Origin: Zancudomyces culisetae | Lineage: Eukaryota; Kickxellomycota; Harpellomycetes; Harpellales; Legeriomycetaceae | DNA: 64,000 nucleotides | Assembly (NCBI GenBank): GCA_001969505.1 | Contig: LSSK01000601.1 | Location: 1 to 64,000, forward strand | Direction of reading: 5' to 3' | In this document: in pieces, positions 22,526 to 35,697 of the stretch | How the letters are laid out: each line of letters begins with the position of its first letter | Numbering within the stretch: the stretch's first letter is position 1 | Translations under genes and position numbers: made by a program | The notes under the pieces: model-generated | What the model was told of the DNA's origin: nothing | Database searches by the model: none | Seen by the model: the letters and a program-made list of their open reading frames with translations, nothing else

Positions 22526-23373
22526 TTTGTTCCAGCTATATATGTTGCTATTCTGCTTATCTAGTTAGTTATTAATCTTATTCTTCTGTGTTCAAACTTA
22601 AAGTAAAAGTACACAGTTCGGTGTAGCATTATGCTAGCCTTTTATAGTTTTCTGTATTAGATAAATTTTAATTAGGATTAGCGGATTTGGTTCTTTATAC
22701 TGTAATGTACCAAAAATCAACAGACTTAACTAACAAACACTATTACAATAATTCTATCTAGTCATTGGTTGGTTTTTTTTAGAAAACTACTTTTAAATAT
22801 TTGACTATTGTATATACAGATTACCAGATAGCCTGTACATGCACGCGCTATACCATAGAAGAAAACAACAACAAAAAACAAGCCTCATATGGTATCTGTG
22901 TACATAAATTGCTCAGTAGCAACGAGAAGCATGTGGCAAATGCAGGCAGAGTACTCCGCAAGAAGACCTTTTTTGTCTTGGCTTTCAAATATTTGTGCAG
23001 CTGGTTCGGTTTGGTTTGGTATGATTTGGTTTGTTTTCTATCTTAACCGTTTCCTAGTTTTCTATTTGTCTTTTGCATAAACAAAAGAAAAACTATTAAC
23101 ATTTGCATTGGATGCTTTACTAAAAGTTGGCTAAACTTAAGCCATCCAATACACATATAGAGCAGCTCTTGAAGGTCACTGGGGCATCTACCAGCTTATA
23201 AGCATTTACCGATTGGATTAAATGCCAATATCTAGCCTCTAATATTAAAGCCTTTGACTTTGCATGATTGTATTTTGTATACTCTTAAAACTCCATAATC
23301 TGTAGTTTATGGTTCACACTCCAAGACCAATGTAATCTCATTTAGACAACTAACCAATAATTCAGTAAACCAG

Positions 23374-23413
<40 letters not shown>

Positions 23414-24226
23414 CCACCCATCCTCTTTTCTATAATCACGTGTTATATTACCTGTTGTGCTCCATTCATCCACAAAGCTTAATCGGCAAATGCCTGTAAT
23501 TTCCTTTGTCTTGTTTTTTTTTGGATTTTGTATGCAAAATAAAACGCAAAAAATTGGGGAAACAAGCTCGATAATTTAAACATTTGAAGTGAGAATTGCC
23601 AACAAAAAAATGCGCCTTAGGTTCAATAGAATATTTCAGGACTACTTTTTACTAGTCCAATGAAGGCAGCTTTTAATAATAAGCGTCCAAAGTGTATTTC
23701 GCTTAATAGCTGGTTAAAGCAGTTCGACAATCAGGTTATATTGAAATTTGTAACAAATTAGGTAAAAAAGTTAAGCAATTAGTGCTAATTTTTAATCACA
23801 TTCCAATAACCAGAAATATTGTGTGTTTGTTAAATTAACTTTCAATCAAAAATAGAATATTTCAAATCAAAAATACATCTATAAACCGAATCTAAAATTG
23901 AAAATACTGGAAATGTATAAAAAACAAGGTTAAAATGCGCTATAAAGAAAAAATAAACATAAAAATACCAATTATATTTGCAGATAACAGGGTACCAGGG
24001 CACCTGCTTTAGTTTTAGTTGAGAAAGGAGGTAAAAGAAACCAAGTGTATGGTAAATACGCAAAAGTTGGCTTGGATGAGAATATCCGTGGCAATAATTG
24101 TTAACTACTAGCAAATAAATATAGTATTTTAACGATCCTTGGTTTGTGGATTGGCTTTACTGATCTTTTGTAATTGAACAACTTCAAAAGTCGATAACTT
24201 GGTAAACAGACGAATTTTGCAAGGAT
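22526..24226. other. Intergenic, 1.7 kb, with a microsatellite
   Basis: AT-rich DNA between the divergent I78-like and Galpha genes, with a TCAA array at 23374-23412. Open stretches are short and lack motifs. It should hold the promoters of both flanking genes. Confidence 0.55.
23374..23412. repeat. (TCAA)n microsatellite, about 10 copies
   Basis: 39 bp of uninterrupted tetranucleotide repeat between the I78-like gene and Galpha. Confidence 0.95.
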
Positions 24227-26071
24227 ATGGGGCTTTGTGTTTCGACTCCTGATGATGGTGCAGCTAAGATTAGTTCACAAATAGATCGCACGATAAAAAA
24301 CGATAAAGAAAAAATAGAAAAAGAGCTAAAGATACTGCTTTTGGGTAAGTACATTTTAAATAGAAAAAGAACGTAAAAATGCAACCCCGAGTAAAATATA
24401 CCACTATAACATCTAAGAATATGGATATGCAAATATCATTTAATTAACAAAGTACTGCATTCATTACTTTGAAACAGGTAGTGGAGAATCAGGAAAATCT
24501 ACCATACTCAAGCAAATGAAGATTTTGTTCAACAATGGGTATAGTAATAGAGAAGATTTAGTTATTTATGCGCCGATTATATTTCGAAATGTTCTCGAGT
24601 CTGTGTATGAAGTAGCAAATGGATTTAAAACGTGTGGAATTGTCCCTGAATTAGAAGAAAATATGGTAAGTATATGGTGCTGATACACTGATGAGTCTAT
24701 GACATCATATTTGCACTACAAACCTATATCGCGGCCACAATCAATCGAGACATTTATTACATTAGCGGCGTTTAAAACAGTTATTTGTAGAAAAAATGAG
24801 CAAGCTAGACCTTGATTCGATACTTTCGGTGGAAGTTACTTCAGAGCTTGTCAAAAGTATGGAACTACTTTGGAACGAAAAGAACATTGATAAGGTTCTA
24901 CTTAATGATAAGGGTGTTGCTGTGATGGATTCCGCAGATTAGTAAGCACTGTTTGTTGCATAAAAAAAGAGTAAAAATACTTTGGATGTTCTAAAAAAAA
25001 TTGTCTTCTTTCTTGCTTTTTAGTTTCTTTCAAAATGCTAGGAGAATAAGCCTCCCAGGCTATATACCTAACATTGACGACGTTCTGCGTGCTCGTCTAA
25101 AAACAACGGGAATTACAGAGATAGATTTTATGATGAACAATCGAATTATACGCATGTTTGATGTTGGTGGGCAAAGATCAGAACGTAAAAAATGGATCCA
25201 TTGTTTTGAAGGCGTCACATCTGTTATATTCTGTGTATCATTAAGCGATTATGATCAATCTCTGTTAGAAGAAACCTCTCATGTAATTTTTATATCTACT
25301 TTGAATATATGCACATATATATGCATTTTGTCTTTATATACTTGTGATGGATGTGAACACCAAGTTAACAAAACTTTGGAAATGTATTTACCCCTTAGAA
25401 TCGCATGGAAGAGAGCTTGAACTTGTTCGAGAGCATTGTTAGTAGCCGTTGGTTCATGCGTAGCTCCATTATTCTTTTTTTGAACAAGATTGATGTATTT
25501 CAGAAAAAGATTCCGATTCTGCCTCTAAAAAACTATTTTCCCGAGTATAAAGGTATTTACGCGAGTTCAATATGACATTTTCCTGCTAGTAGAACCTTTA
25601 CAAAATTTCTTTAACAGCAATCGTATTCTCAATCCTTTACTTATATTCGATAGGTAGTACAATTGAAGATGCGATTACCTTTATTTTTTGGAAATATGCC
25701 TCGAAAAATCGCCTAGGACTTCCCTTGTATCAACAGTAGGTTTTACAGAATTCTCTGTGTTTATTTTTTTCTCTGGTCATTCATAATTCATTCACTATTA
25801 AGAATTTTACTGAAACTAAATTCACATCTACACCCATAGCTTGACGATGGCCACTGACACTAATAATGTAAGAAAAAATAAACTTATTTTTATGCTTGCT
25901 TGGATATTTGGCAATTGGTAGCTGTATTAACTGTGTAACCCTATTTTATACAATTCAAACTTACTCACAATGCCTAAACATTTGAATATTTTTGTGTAGA
26001 TTCGACTGATTTTTGCCGCCGTTAGAGAAACGTTACTTCAAAACGCGCTGAAGGACAGTGGCATCCTGTAA
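24227..26071 (+). CDS. Heterotrimeric G protein alpha subunit
   Basis: Eight exons: 24227-24344, 24478-24665, 24781-24941, 25024-25282, 25399-25552, 25654-25735, 25840-25867, 26000-26071 (353 aa, the classic Galpha length). MGLCVS gives an N-myristoylation glycine with a neighbouring palmitoylation cysteine. The P-loop is GSGESGKST (40-48), switch I carries RARLKTTGI, switch [15 protein letters not shown]4 is FLNKID, and the C-terminus is KDSGIL. The ending SGIL resembles fungal group III (Gpa2/cAMP-type) subunits and lacks the pertussis-toxin cysteine. The G5 loop reads TMATDT where most Galpha have TCAT, an unusual change in the guanine-binding loop. It couples a GPCR to cAMP or MAPK signalling at the plasma membrane. 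Which receptor is unknown. Confidence 0.95.
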
Positions 26072-27095
26072 AATTAGCAAAAACCACTCAACTCCGTGAG
26101 TAGTAGTGATATAACGATGTAGAAAACATATGAAAATAATTTATGAGTCCACATAGAGCTGGACTGTTGTTTGGTATTCTCTCATCGCGTTTTAAAAAGA
26201 GCTATCTATCTATCTACCTTGAATGTATGTGTATACATTTGTGGTGCATTTGTGGTTAGTTTATGCTAGCTCATCTCAATTTCCGATTATTACAATATAC
26301 GCATGTGGCGTATACTTTGTCGGTTGAACCACTTATGACTTTTTCATCTACAAAGACATATTAGAATCGAATGGGATACTGAACGGTTTCATCCTTTCAT
26401 CTTTTTCATCATTTTCATTTTAGCCTATTAGAATTTTTCTATCAACACTAGCGCATTTATCATTAATACAACCGAATTTCAATGGCAAAACCTCCTCTCA
26501 CCAGAGCTTAAAGTCGTTTTATCTATTTAGTGTTCTGAGAAACAACCATACTTTTTTATCAAAAAGAAAAAAGCAAGGACGATTGTCAACTGTGATCATA
26601 AAATCTATTCAAACACAGAATTAAAAGCTTTTCTTGTTGAAGCTAAGTGCCCACATGATATGGTAGATCTCCAAATCAATGGGCTTACCATCGACTTTGA
26701 ATGTAGTTAGTTATGCTAACGATACTTCTAATGTTTTTTCATCCAAATTAATAAAACACGATTCTTTTTTTAAAAGAAAAGTACCGAATAAATGAGCAAC
26801 CACATTTGCCATTACTTGTTATAAAGACGGTAGCTAGTTTAAAAGTTGTATATTTTAACAGGAATATACCCCCAAACGGGGCACATCGCGTTTACCATAT
26901 TGTATATGTATGTGTGTGAATACACTGTTTCACCGTTGGAATTCATGCGGCACCAATCGACAAAAAATACAAATTGCGGATATTAAATGTTTTATTTTAA
27001 ATGAACCGGGAAATCGCTATCTCTGCAAAGAAATAAAATACCAAGATCTCTAGGTATATATTCGAAAAAATCCGTAACTATGGTGTATAACATGC
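26072..27095. other. Intergenic between convergent genes
   Basis: 1 kb between Galpha (+) and QCR9 (-), AT-rich, no supported feature. Confidence 0.55.
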
Positions 27096-27400
27096 TTATT
27101 CATCCTTGATAAATCTGTGCTTTACATCTTTCCATTGTGTCTATTTTTATTTATTTTTTAAATTAGTTTATACTTTCCTTTGATCAAAATAGTTGATTTT
27201 ATAGAATAAATAAATGTGAAACAAAAGAAAACGCAAGAATTATACACAAGTCATACCTTATGAGTGTTATCCCAAACCTTATCGAATACATTTGAGAAGC
27301 ACATTGAAAACGCTACTCCTCCAATCACAATGGTGGTGAAATATGATGATTCTCTTCTGAAAAAGGTGTTATAGAGCGATCTGAATATAGTATTTGCCAT
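27096..27400 (-). CDS. QCR9: Cytochrome bc1 complex subunit 9 (UQCR10/Qcr9)
   Basis: Two exons on the minus strand: 27400-27257 (48 codons) and 27140-27096 (14 codons plus stop), 62 aa. The first gives MANTIFRSLYNTFFRRESSY, a single membrane span, and FDKVWDNTHK. The second adds TQWKDVKHRFIKDE. Together they restore the whole family pattern SLYxTFFxR...FDxxWDxxNKGKxWKDxK. Qcr9 is a one-span subunit of mitochondrial complex III needed to stabilise the Rieske iron-sulfur protein. The start at 27400 is preferred over the in-frame ATG at 27448 because yeast and animal proteins begin just before this motif. The 116-nt intron splits the conserved tail. Confidence 0.92.
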
Positions 27401-28413
27401 CTTCGGATTCTCGCAGAGGATTCTTTTTCTCTTTTGATATTTTGACACAGATGTTCAAAGGTTGTTATTGCCTATCTTGAATCAAGATTAGTTTTTTATA
27501 GGTATTTTGCGGTTTTTAAGCAGATTTTAAAAACGCTATATAGGCTTTATCTAACCTCAAAGGCCAGCTTCTGGTTTTTTTTAATGTTATTTTTTTTTCC
27601 AGCTATTTTCTTGAAAATGCATTTCATTTGCTGTTTAGTGCAAACTGAATATTGAGAAAATAGATAAAGGTTTTAAAGAATTATTCGCTAGACTGAATTC
27701 TACGATAACATTGGATGCTAATTATAAATCTGCATTATACCACATTTCATTTGAAAAATATCAGGACACCAACAATAAAAGCTATAAAAAAAATTTTTTT
27801 GTGTGAAGGATCACTGTATGCACAATTATTATTAAGATTAATCGAGAAAAGCTTTATAACTTTGATCAGTTGACCTACGAAAATGAAAAAAGGTGTCGCA
27901 ACTATTACTTGGAGACTGAGCTAGCAAGCATCAATACCCATAACAGAATAAATAACACCAAGATTGTCGTCTTGAGCTAGCCCATCAAGGCTTAGTTTGG
28001 GTGTACATAAACTGCCTGAGGATAAATTAGTTTTGCCATTACTCATGTGAATACTCGGTTAGATCTACACATCGTGGTTGGGATAATACACTCCTCCGCC
28101 TTTTTTTTTTGATTCTTGGTAGGATCTGTTTATTCAGATATTACTTGTGTTCACAACATCCACATTTGGAATTATTTACGTTTTTAACTCTTTTATTTAA
28201 TCATATTGTACAAGAACTAATACATCTCTAATTAATGGGCCGGTCCTATGGCTCCATTTGTATAAAAAAGAAAGTATTTAGAGCAAGCATGAGGTGGTAT
28301 ACTGAGTGATAAATCAGAAAAATAAAACTAATATTACATAACTAAGACAGAGACACACTCCATGTTCACTATCAGCAATCAACAAGGGAAGCGCATTATC
28401 TAGTTTTTTGGTT
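27401..28413. other. Intergenic interval with a coding-like segment
   Basis: Mostly AT-rich. Between about 27639 and 27979 two plus-strand open stretches follow each other with codon-like composition (separate entry). The rest shows nothing supported. Confidence 0.45.
27639..27979 (+). CDS. Unrecognised partial coding segment, start not found
   Basis: A TTTAG acceptor-like site is followed by an open frame beginning CKLNIEKIDKGFKELFARLN and continuing ALYHISFEKYQD. It reaches a stop at TTTTTTTGTGTGA. Removing 38 nt (GTGTGAAGG...ATTAAG) links it in phase to INREKLYNFDQLTYENEKRC and on to a stop near 27979. The composition (E, K, N, Y, L) is that of a helical protein, and the link is in phase, but there is no family match I recognise and no initiator exon. 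It could be a diverged small gene, a decayed one, or chance. The region is divergent from QCR9. Confidence 0.3.
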
Positions 28414-29363
<950 letters not shown>

Positions 29364-32300
29364 TTTCTATTTGTATTTTGTAAACAGAAACCTTGCTATT
29401 AGAATAGTTCTCACATATTTTGTACTTTTTTTTATTCAATATGTAACCAGAGTGCATCTAACTTGATTTTTATCGCAATCACAGCATGCAAAGGGATATG
29501 TAAATTAAATGTAGTACCTTTATTATATGGATACAATTTTACGTTGTTCTTTGTAGGGGTTTTAAGAAGTTTAATTATTTCTTATAAACCTTAAGCGTAT
29601 ATCTGTTAGTTTTTTGTACTTTCACTGATACTTGGTTTTCCTATAAAATATAATAGCACAATGTCAATATTTATTTGTATATCCTGACAAAATAAATTGA
29701 GTAGACCCCTTTTTCCTATTAAACTATATCTATCTTTTGATGTTTATTCTTTTACCTTTTAAATTTACTCAGTGCTGCGAGGCAGATGTACAAATCGTTT
29801 TATTAGCTTTTGGTTGATTCCACCCTTTATTCAAAAGCATAAGCTTTTTTATTTATATCTTTATTTTTATTTCAAGTACTTTCGTTGTCTGAAATGCAAG
29901 CCTTTAGTTATTTTCGAGTAGCTCTTGGTAAAATATATTGGTATTATATCATAACCAACAAAAAATCAATTCTTTGCTTTTTCTTTTGCTTCAACGATTA
30001 CTTTCAGACTAAAGATTCTCAGTATATAATTATTGATAATTTGAAAAAGGGTGAACCAATATTAAAGAAAAAACATAAATCTTTGCTTAAGCAGAGTATT
30101 TCTATATATATAGATTTATTTGCAGACATGTTAAACCGAGACCTCTGTTGTATATGTTGAATCTTCATTACTGTTTGTTTTTATTTTGTCCTATTAACAG
30201 CTCTTACAAGTGATTGATTTTAAAGTTTTATGGTGTAAATACGTTTGTAGGCTAAACTATAATAACAATGGATGCCACGCTCAAACCTGGTGACCAATAA
30301 ATGCGATGGGAAATTACTCGCAACACCAATAGTGTATTTGGCGTGTGTCTGTCACTCTTCTGCTTTTTGTATTTATTTATAAAACGAGTTTATACGCAAA
30401 TCATTTTTTTGATACCATATCCCAAAGTTAGCATGAAGTGGGTTCTAAAATAATGGGACAATCGCCACGCTACTTTCTTTTCTCCTCCCTCGTTAGTTTC
30501 AACAAAAAAAAATAGCTACCACAAGTAACTCAGTGCGAAGTGATTCTCATAGGTCTTCATGTAACCTTTGAGGTTGTATTTCAGGCAGCTTGCGAGGCGG
30601 CTTACAGTGAGAGCCGTCCACAGTAATTGGCTTTATCAAGAAGAAAAAAAGAGGTTTCCTCATTGGGGAGGGGGCGAGAATACACCACAAAAAGTAGGAA
30701 CTAGGGCTGTTTATGCACCAGTAAAAACAAGCACAACTCTCGTGAGGCGAATTATGTGTGTTTAGAAATTGGAATAGGCATTAAAAAACACTAAACGTTG
30801 ATGGGGAGGGATTTAGCTTATTTGAGAATCTCAGAATATTAGTTTTTTTTTAGGTCCACTCACCAATATTTAATTTTGTGGGCGCAAGTCACATAGGCTT
30901 GAAATAAAAAAAAGTGAATGGTACTTTTTTAATTTTTAATTTTTGGCCAGAAGTGAACAAAGTGGAATTAGATGTGGGATATGTTTACGCTTTTAGAAAC
31001 CGAGCACTTAAAAATAAAATAAACCAGGTGTTTATGAGTGAGTCCCCATCCTTCAACATCTTCAGAAAGTAACAATTTTAAACTGTAAGGTTAATAAATC
31101 TTTATTTGCTACTGCCCCTTCAAAGCCCCACCTATAAGCAACACAAACAAATCCGAACAAGAGAAATTTTTTTGTTACCATGTGTAGGTCACGTTGGTAT
31201 AGCGTATAAAAGCACTGATCAATCCTGCTTCAAGGTGGGCCGGGAGGAGGAGGATCCTTTGTTCAAAATATAACCATAAGGGTGTGTGGTTACTGTTTTT
31301 GACATAGGTTTTGGTACACATTTTTTATTGACGCTAGTCATAATTGTGTAGAGCATTCTCAAGGGATCCACTGTGCCTAAAACTGTTTTACCATGAAAAA
31401 AATGTTTTGACATGAAATATCCATGAAAACCGATTTCTTGCTCATAGAATCATATGAAACTTAGTTAAAACACAGGCTGTGTGCAAATCAGGAAAAGGCG
31501 TAATAGTTGTAATATCTAAAGATCGAATGAACACTGGTTATACACGTAGATATGGAAACCAGTTGTTCTTTTTGCATATCCATGCATAATTTTGCAGTTA
31601 ACTCGTTTTATCTTTATGAGAATAAGGATGGGATATACCTCATTTTTATTACTATTTGTAGCTATCTATCTAATATTTAGATTCTCCACAACACTTTCAG
31701 ACTGGATTTATGAGTAAAAATAGAATTTGCTTTGTCAAAGCCCATGCACATAGAAAACTGCAAATTTGAAAAAGGAAAAAAAAAACTAGGCATCATAAGT
31801 GTATCTTTGTACATCATGCATACATCATGTGTAAACCATTCTTATTCTGTTGGTTTATGAGTATCAAAAATAAAAAATCAACAAAGAGCTAGCTAAATGA
31901 AAGCTTGAGAAGATACCTAACCATGCCAGCTATTTCCTCAGGAAAATTAGTGATGCCCTGACCTCTATTTGCGTTGCGAGCGGGTAAACTAAGAAGACTA
32001 AATTCATTGTGAACACCTCAGAGAATAATGAGACATTTAGCACACACTGTAAATTAACAATCAATTAACCAATTTTCTCTTTCTATGTACTCGATTTTCC
32101 AAAAAAAGTGTACAGGGTGGTAAAAAATGAGATGTAATCTAAATAGCCGAGCCCAACATTATAGCTGGGCAAATAAAAATACAACTTTTATATTGATGTA
32201 GGCTTATCATGCTGTTACTAGTGTCTACTATTTGATATTTTCATTACATACAACACAGCAGATGGAGTCTTTGTGCGACTACTTTTGACCAAGTTATACG

Positions 32301-33429
32301 CATACATATTTTGCTTATTATTACTCTGGGATTATTAAAATTCTTTCCAAAAAATAAATTAATTAATAAAACTTACTGATCAACTGAAGTGTAGATAACT
32401 ATATTTTAAAAAATAATAGTCCGATAAGTTTAGCTAACTGCTTACCTAGTGTATCAAAAATATATAATCATTAATTACCATGGTTGCCGGATTAAAAAAA
32501 ATAGCCAAACATTTGGATGTCTGTTTTATTTACTACTAATACACAACATTGTTCTATTTTTTAAAGTACATGTAATTACATTGCATGCATAGGGTGGTGG
32601 TGGTGGTGGTTATCGATGACATAAATTTGTATAGGTATATTTATGGGTGTTAAATACTAGCTTTTTAAAAATGTCTGATGTTGGTGCAGAAATGAATATA
32701 ATATATTTTATTAGTGTTCACACTATAATAAAAAATCCGTCCCTAATCCGTATATATGTTTTTTGGAAATATTTGTAAACTAACACTGCACTGATAGACT
32801 ATATATCACATTCGAATATATTTACTTCTTTTAAGAGCATAGACAACGAATATGTTGTATAGCTGTGCTGATTGTCAAAGGACATAAATCAAGGCAATTT
32901 AGGCCACTTTTACGAAAAAAGTGACACGGAGATCAGCGTTTTATGTGCAATCCGGGTGTTTCCAAGCAAAATACCAAGTGTTTTGTCAAATCTTTATATG
33001 TGTCACTGTAATTTAATTGGGTAAAAAAATATCGATCAAATTTTTTCGTGATGCAGTTAGCACGAAAAATAGTTGAAAAAAATGGTCGCAGCACGTTAAC
33101 AAAAATACACTTGGCAGCCTTTCTAGAGCTAGAACACAAAGACAAATAGAACTGGGCATATCTAGAAACCATTCCGCGAGTTTGTATCGACATCTATACA
33201 TTTACTCCGTTTCTGGGGCACACATTACTCAGGTATACTTTTTCATAGCAAGAAAGCAATAGAGAAAAAGCTCAATAGGATAGTAACCTTTATAACGAAC
33301 AGCTGGCACCGAATTTAAGATTTTGCATTTTGTTAGCCAACGAGAAATTTTAATCGCAATAAAACGGGACTTGGCATAGTATCGATTTTATTTTATTTTA
33401 TATTTATTTTGGCGATATAATAGCCAAAA
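29364..33429. other. 4-kb gene-poor interval
   Basis: Long AT-rich stretch with dense stops. ATG-initiated frames of 60-90 codons occur (31219-31413 minus, 32933-33193 minus) but have no motif and are within chance expectation. (GGT)6 lies at 32593-32610. No tRNA, transposon terminus or multi-exon family could be recognised by eye. Confidence 0.45.
32593..32610. repeat. (GGT)6 microsatellite
   Basis: 18 bp perfect trinucleotide repeat in AT-rich intergenic DNA. Confidence 0.9.
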
Positions 33430-35697
33430 ATGGTAATTAATTTCAGTCTAGCACAAAGGAAAAGTACGGAAATGGGTAACGAAAATGAGAATTCCGAAGC
33501 TGTAGGTATTCATACCTTTAGTAATAACAGAAAACCGAGAATCTCTTTGAAAAAAAATATTAATACTATTAATGAACGTGCGTGCGAACTTGTGGATGAT
33601 GGATTCAACGAAAATTCGCAGGATAAACGGAAAGAGGCAAAGAAAATTAACAATAATTTGGAGAATACAGTTCTGACAGCTACAAAGGACAAGGGAGAAA
33701 AAACAGACTATGAATGTGTATATATGAATCAAAGCAATAATATAAAGGTCCAATACGGTATTTCAGAGCTAGTGGTTATAAATGACGCTGAAAATATCAC
33801 AGAGCAAAATGACGCCTTAAATTGGAAGGAATATGAAAGTGAAATGGTAATAGAACCGTTTAAAAAGCGAAAAAACAATCTATCTTTACAAGGAGGAACT
33901 TCAAAAGACCATTTTAATTCACTCGTAAAAGAAAAAGAAGGTTTGTTTGATAGTGATAGGGTCAGTGGTATAAATAATTGTGACGAAAGTGGAGGTGTAT
34001 TAGAAGGGGGTTATGCGTATGCAACAGAAGGCGAATATTCAGGGGATGACACCGATATCGTGAGTAGTGAAAAAGAACATGACGGATCAATTGTAGTATA
34101 TAGTGAAGGAGAAGGAGAAGGAGAAGGAGATATTGTGGATGGAGGTGACCGGTTCGACGAGAAACAGAATGCGAATAAGGAATGTTATATTTCTGATATA
34201 GATGAAAATAGAAGTTACACTAGTGAGGACGAGAGTGTTTCCATGGTTGTCGATGAACAAGAGGATGAAGAAGAGGATGAAGAGGAAGAGGAAGAGGAAG
34301 AACAAGAAGGATATTATGAAAGTGGTAATAATGAAAGTGGTGATAGTGAGAGTGGTGATAAAGAAGGAAGTGGTGGTATAACTGAACAGCATACAAAACA
34401 GACTCTTCTGAAGGGGTTCACCAGTCAGACCTGTAACACGTCTAGTGTATTAGAATACGACAATAGCTATCAGACCACAATATACGACAACACGGCTACA
34501 AATATGTATAGACCAGAGGACGATGCGATCCACGAACCAGAATTCTTTTTTGGATTTGAAAAAAAATATGATCTAAAACCTGGTAATGGGTCTGGATTTT
34601 TTGAAAACACTGGAGACGTAGGATCAAGAGAGAGTGGGAACCAGTGCTCGAGTGCAGATGATGTTATTGAAATCGGATCGTCGTCTGAAGACTCGGAAGA
34701 AGGCACATATGAGAACTATGATCAGGAGGAGAATTTTCAATCTGAAAACGAGCTGGGGTCCGATGGAGTGGATTCGTATCAAGAAGACACATCTGAACAT
34801 GACGTACAGCTTGACGCAGATGAAAACATGATACCTCTACTTCAGGGACAGGATTTCGATAATCTTGATGTCAACAGACCAGGTTCACATCCGTTAACAC
34901 TTGTTGAGTCACCCACTGCGTATACCGAGACTGGCAGTTGTGTTGTCGGGGAGGATGGTAATATTGACTATACCCATAAGGCTATTTTTGAAGATGGGGA
35001 AAATGAATTTGAAGGGGCCGGGGATACTGATATTTCTTCGACTTCTTTTGCAGAGAAAGGCACAGAAATAATCTCCACCCATTTAGTTTCGCTTCAGCAT
35101 AAGCTTCAGCACTTGGTTTCGGATATCCGAACAATTACCAATTTGAAAGACGACATCAAGAAAAACACATTGATTTCAAAAGCACACCAACCATCGCATA
35201 TGCAAAGCTCCGAGACAACTCCAAACAATGTATATAGAGCACAAGACAAACACTCGGTTTATGTTGGTGATGAGCAATCCGGAAAATCAAATCATACAGA
35301 GTTGCAGTTTTTACGAAAATCGTATCTTCGCGTGCAGGAGCAAATGAGTAGGATGAATGAGGAGCTTTTGAACATTAAAAATGAATGTACTGAGTATAAA
35401 GATACATTTGAGCTCATGGTTTATGAAAATGATGAGCTGAGGGCCGAGAATGCACGGCTACTTGCAGAAAACTCTGATTTGTCTGAAAAAGTTAAATTGC
35501 TAGAGAAAAAAGAGTTTAATAGCAGAATCCAATCACTTGTAAAAAACAGCAGTGGAGATCACAGTCATAGTCACAGTCGCAGTCATAGTCATAGTAATAG
35601 TCATAGTGCCAGTAATGGTGAGAGTAGTTCGTATAAACGAAGACGTACGATTGATATTGAAAGTCTTGCTTCAAACAAAAGGTTTAGGGCCAGCTAG
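33430..35697 (+). CDS. Large acidic low-complexity protein with C-terminal coiled coil
   Basis: Single exon, 755 aa from the first ATG; a second ATG at 33472 (MGNENENSEAV) is equally possible. It is rich in D, E, S, G and N, with a glutamate run around residues 275-295 (codons GAAGAG), GEGEGEGD near 230, and ESGD-type repeats near 300. About residues 623-697 form a strongly predicted coiled coil (YLRVQEQMSRMNEELLNIKN, heptads of L/V). A histidine-serine repeat follows at about 709-722 (HSHSHSRSHSHSNSHS), then a basic tail SYKRRRTIDIESLA that looks like a nuclear localisation signal. No known domain recognised. A nuclear acidic scaffold or chromatin-associated protein is a guess. Confidence 0.8.
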   Translation: MVINFSLAQRKSTEMGNENENSEAVGIHTFSNNRKPRISLKKNINTINERACELVDDGFNENSQDKRKEAKKINNNLENTVLTATKDKGEKTDYECVYMNQSNNIKVQYGISELVVINDAENITEQNDALNWKEYESEMVIEPFKKRKNNLSLQGGTSKDHFNSLVKEKEGLFDSDRVSGINNCDESGGVLEGGYAYATEGEYSGDDTDIVSSEKEHDGSIVVYSEGEGEGEGDIVDGGDRFDEKQNANKECYISDIDENRSYTSEDESVSMVVDEQEDEEEDEEEEEEEEQEGYYESGNNESGDSESGDKEGSGGITEQHTKQTLLKGFTSQTCNTSSVLEYDNSYQTTIYDNTATNMYRPEDDAIHEPEFFFGFEKKYDLKPGNGSGFFENTGDVGSRESGNQCSSADDVIEIGSSSEDSEEGTYENYDQEENFQSENELGSDGVDSYQEDTSEHDVQLDADENMIPLLQGQDFDNLDVNRPGSHPLTLVESPTAYTETGSCVVGEDGNIDYTHKAIFEDGENEFEGAGDTDISSTSFAEKGTEIISTHLVSLQHKLQHLVSDIRTITNLKDDIKKNTLISKAHQPSHMQSSETTPNNVYRAQDKHSVYVGDEQSGKSNHTELQFLRKSYLRVQEQMSRMNEELLNIKNECTEYKDTFELMVYENDELRAENARLLAENSDLSEKVKLLEKKEFNSRIQSLVKNSSGDHSHSHSRSHSHSNSHSASNGESSSYKRRRTIDIESLASNKRFRAS

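Noticed and set aside
23374-23412. Possible CRISPR-like or minisatellite array
   Set aside because: It is a simple TCAA microsatellite without spacers, and the genome is eukaryotic.
31219-31413. 64-aa minus-strand ATG frame in the gene-poor block
   Set aside because: No family match, no supporting splice sites or conserved context.
32933-33193. 86-aa minus-strand ATG frame ahead of the acidic-protein gene
   Set aside because: No domain, and frames of this length are expected several times by chance in this much AT-rich intergenic DNA.
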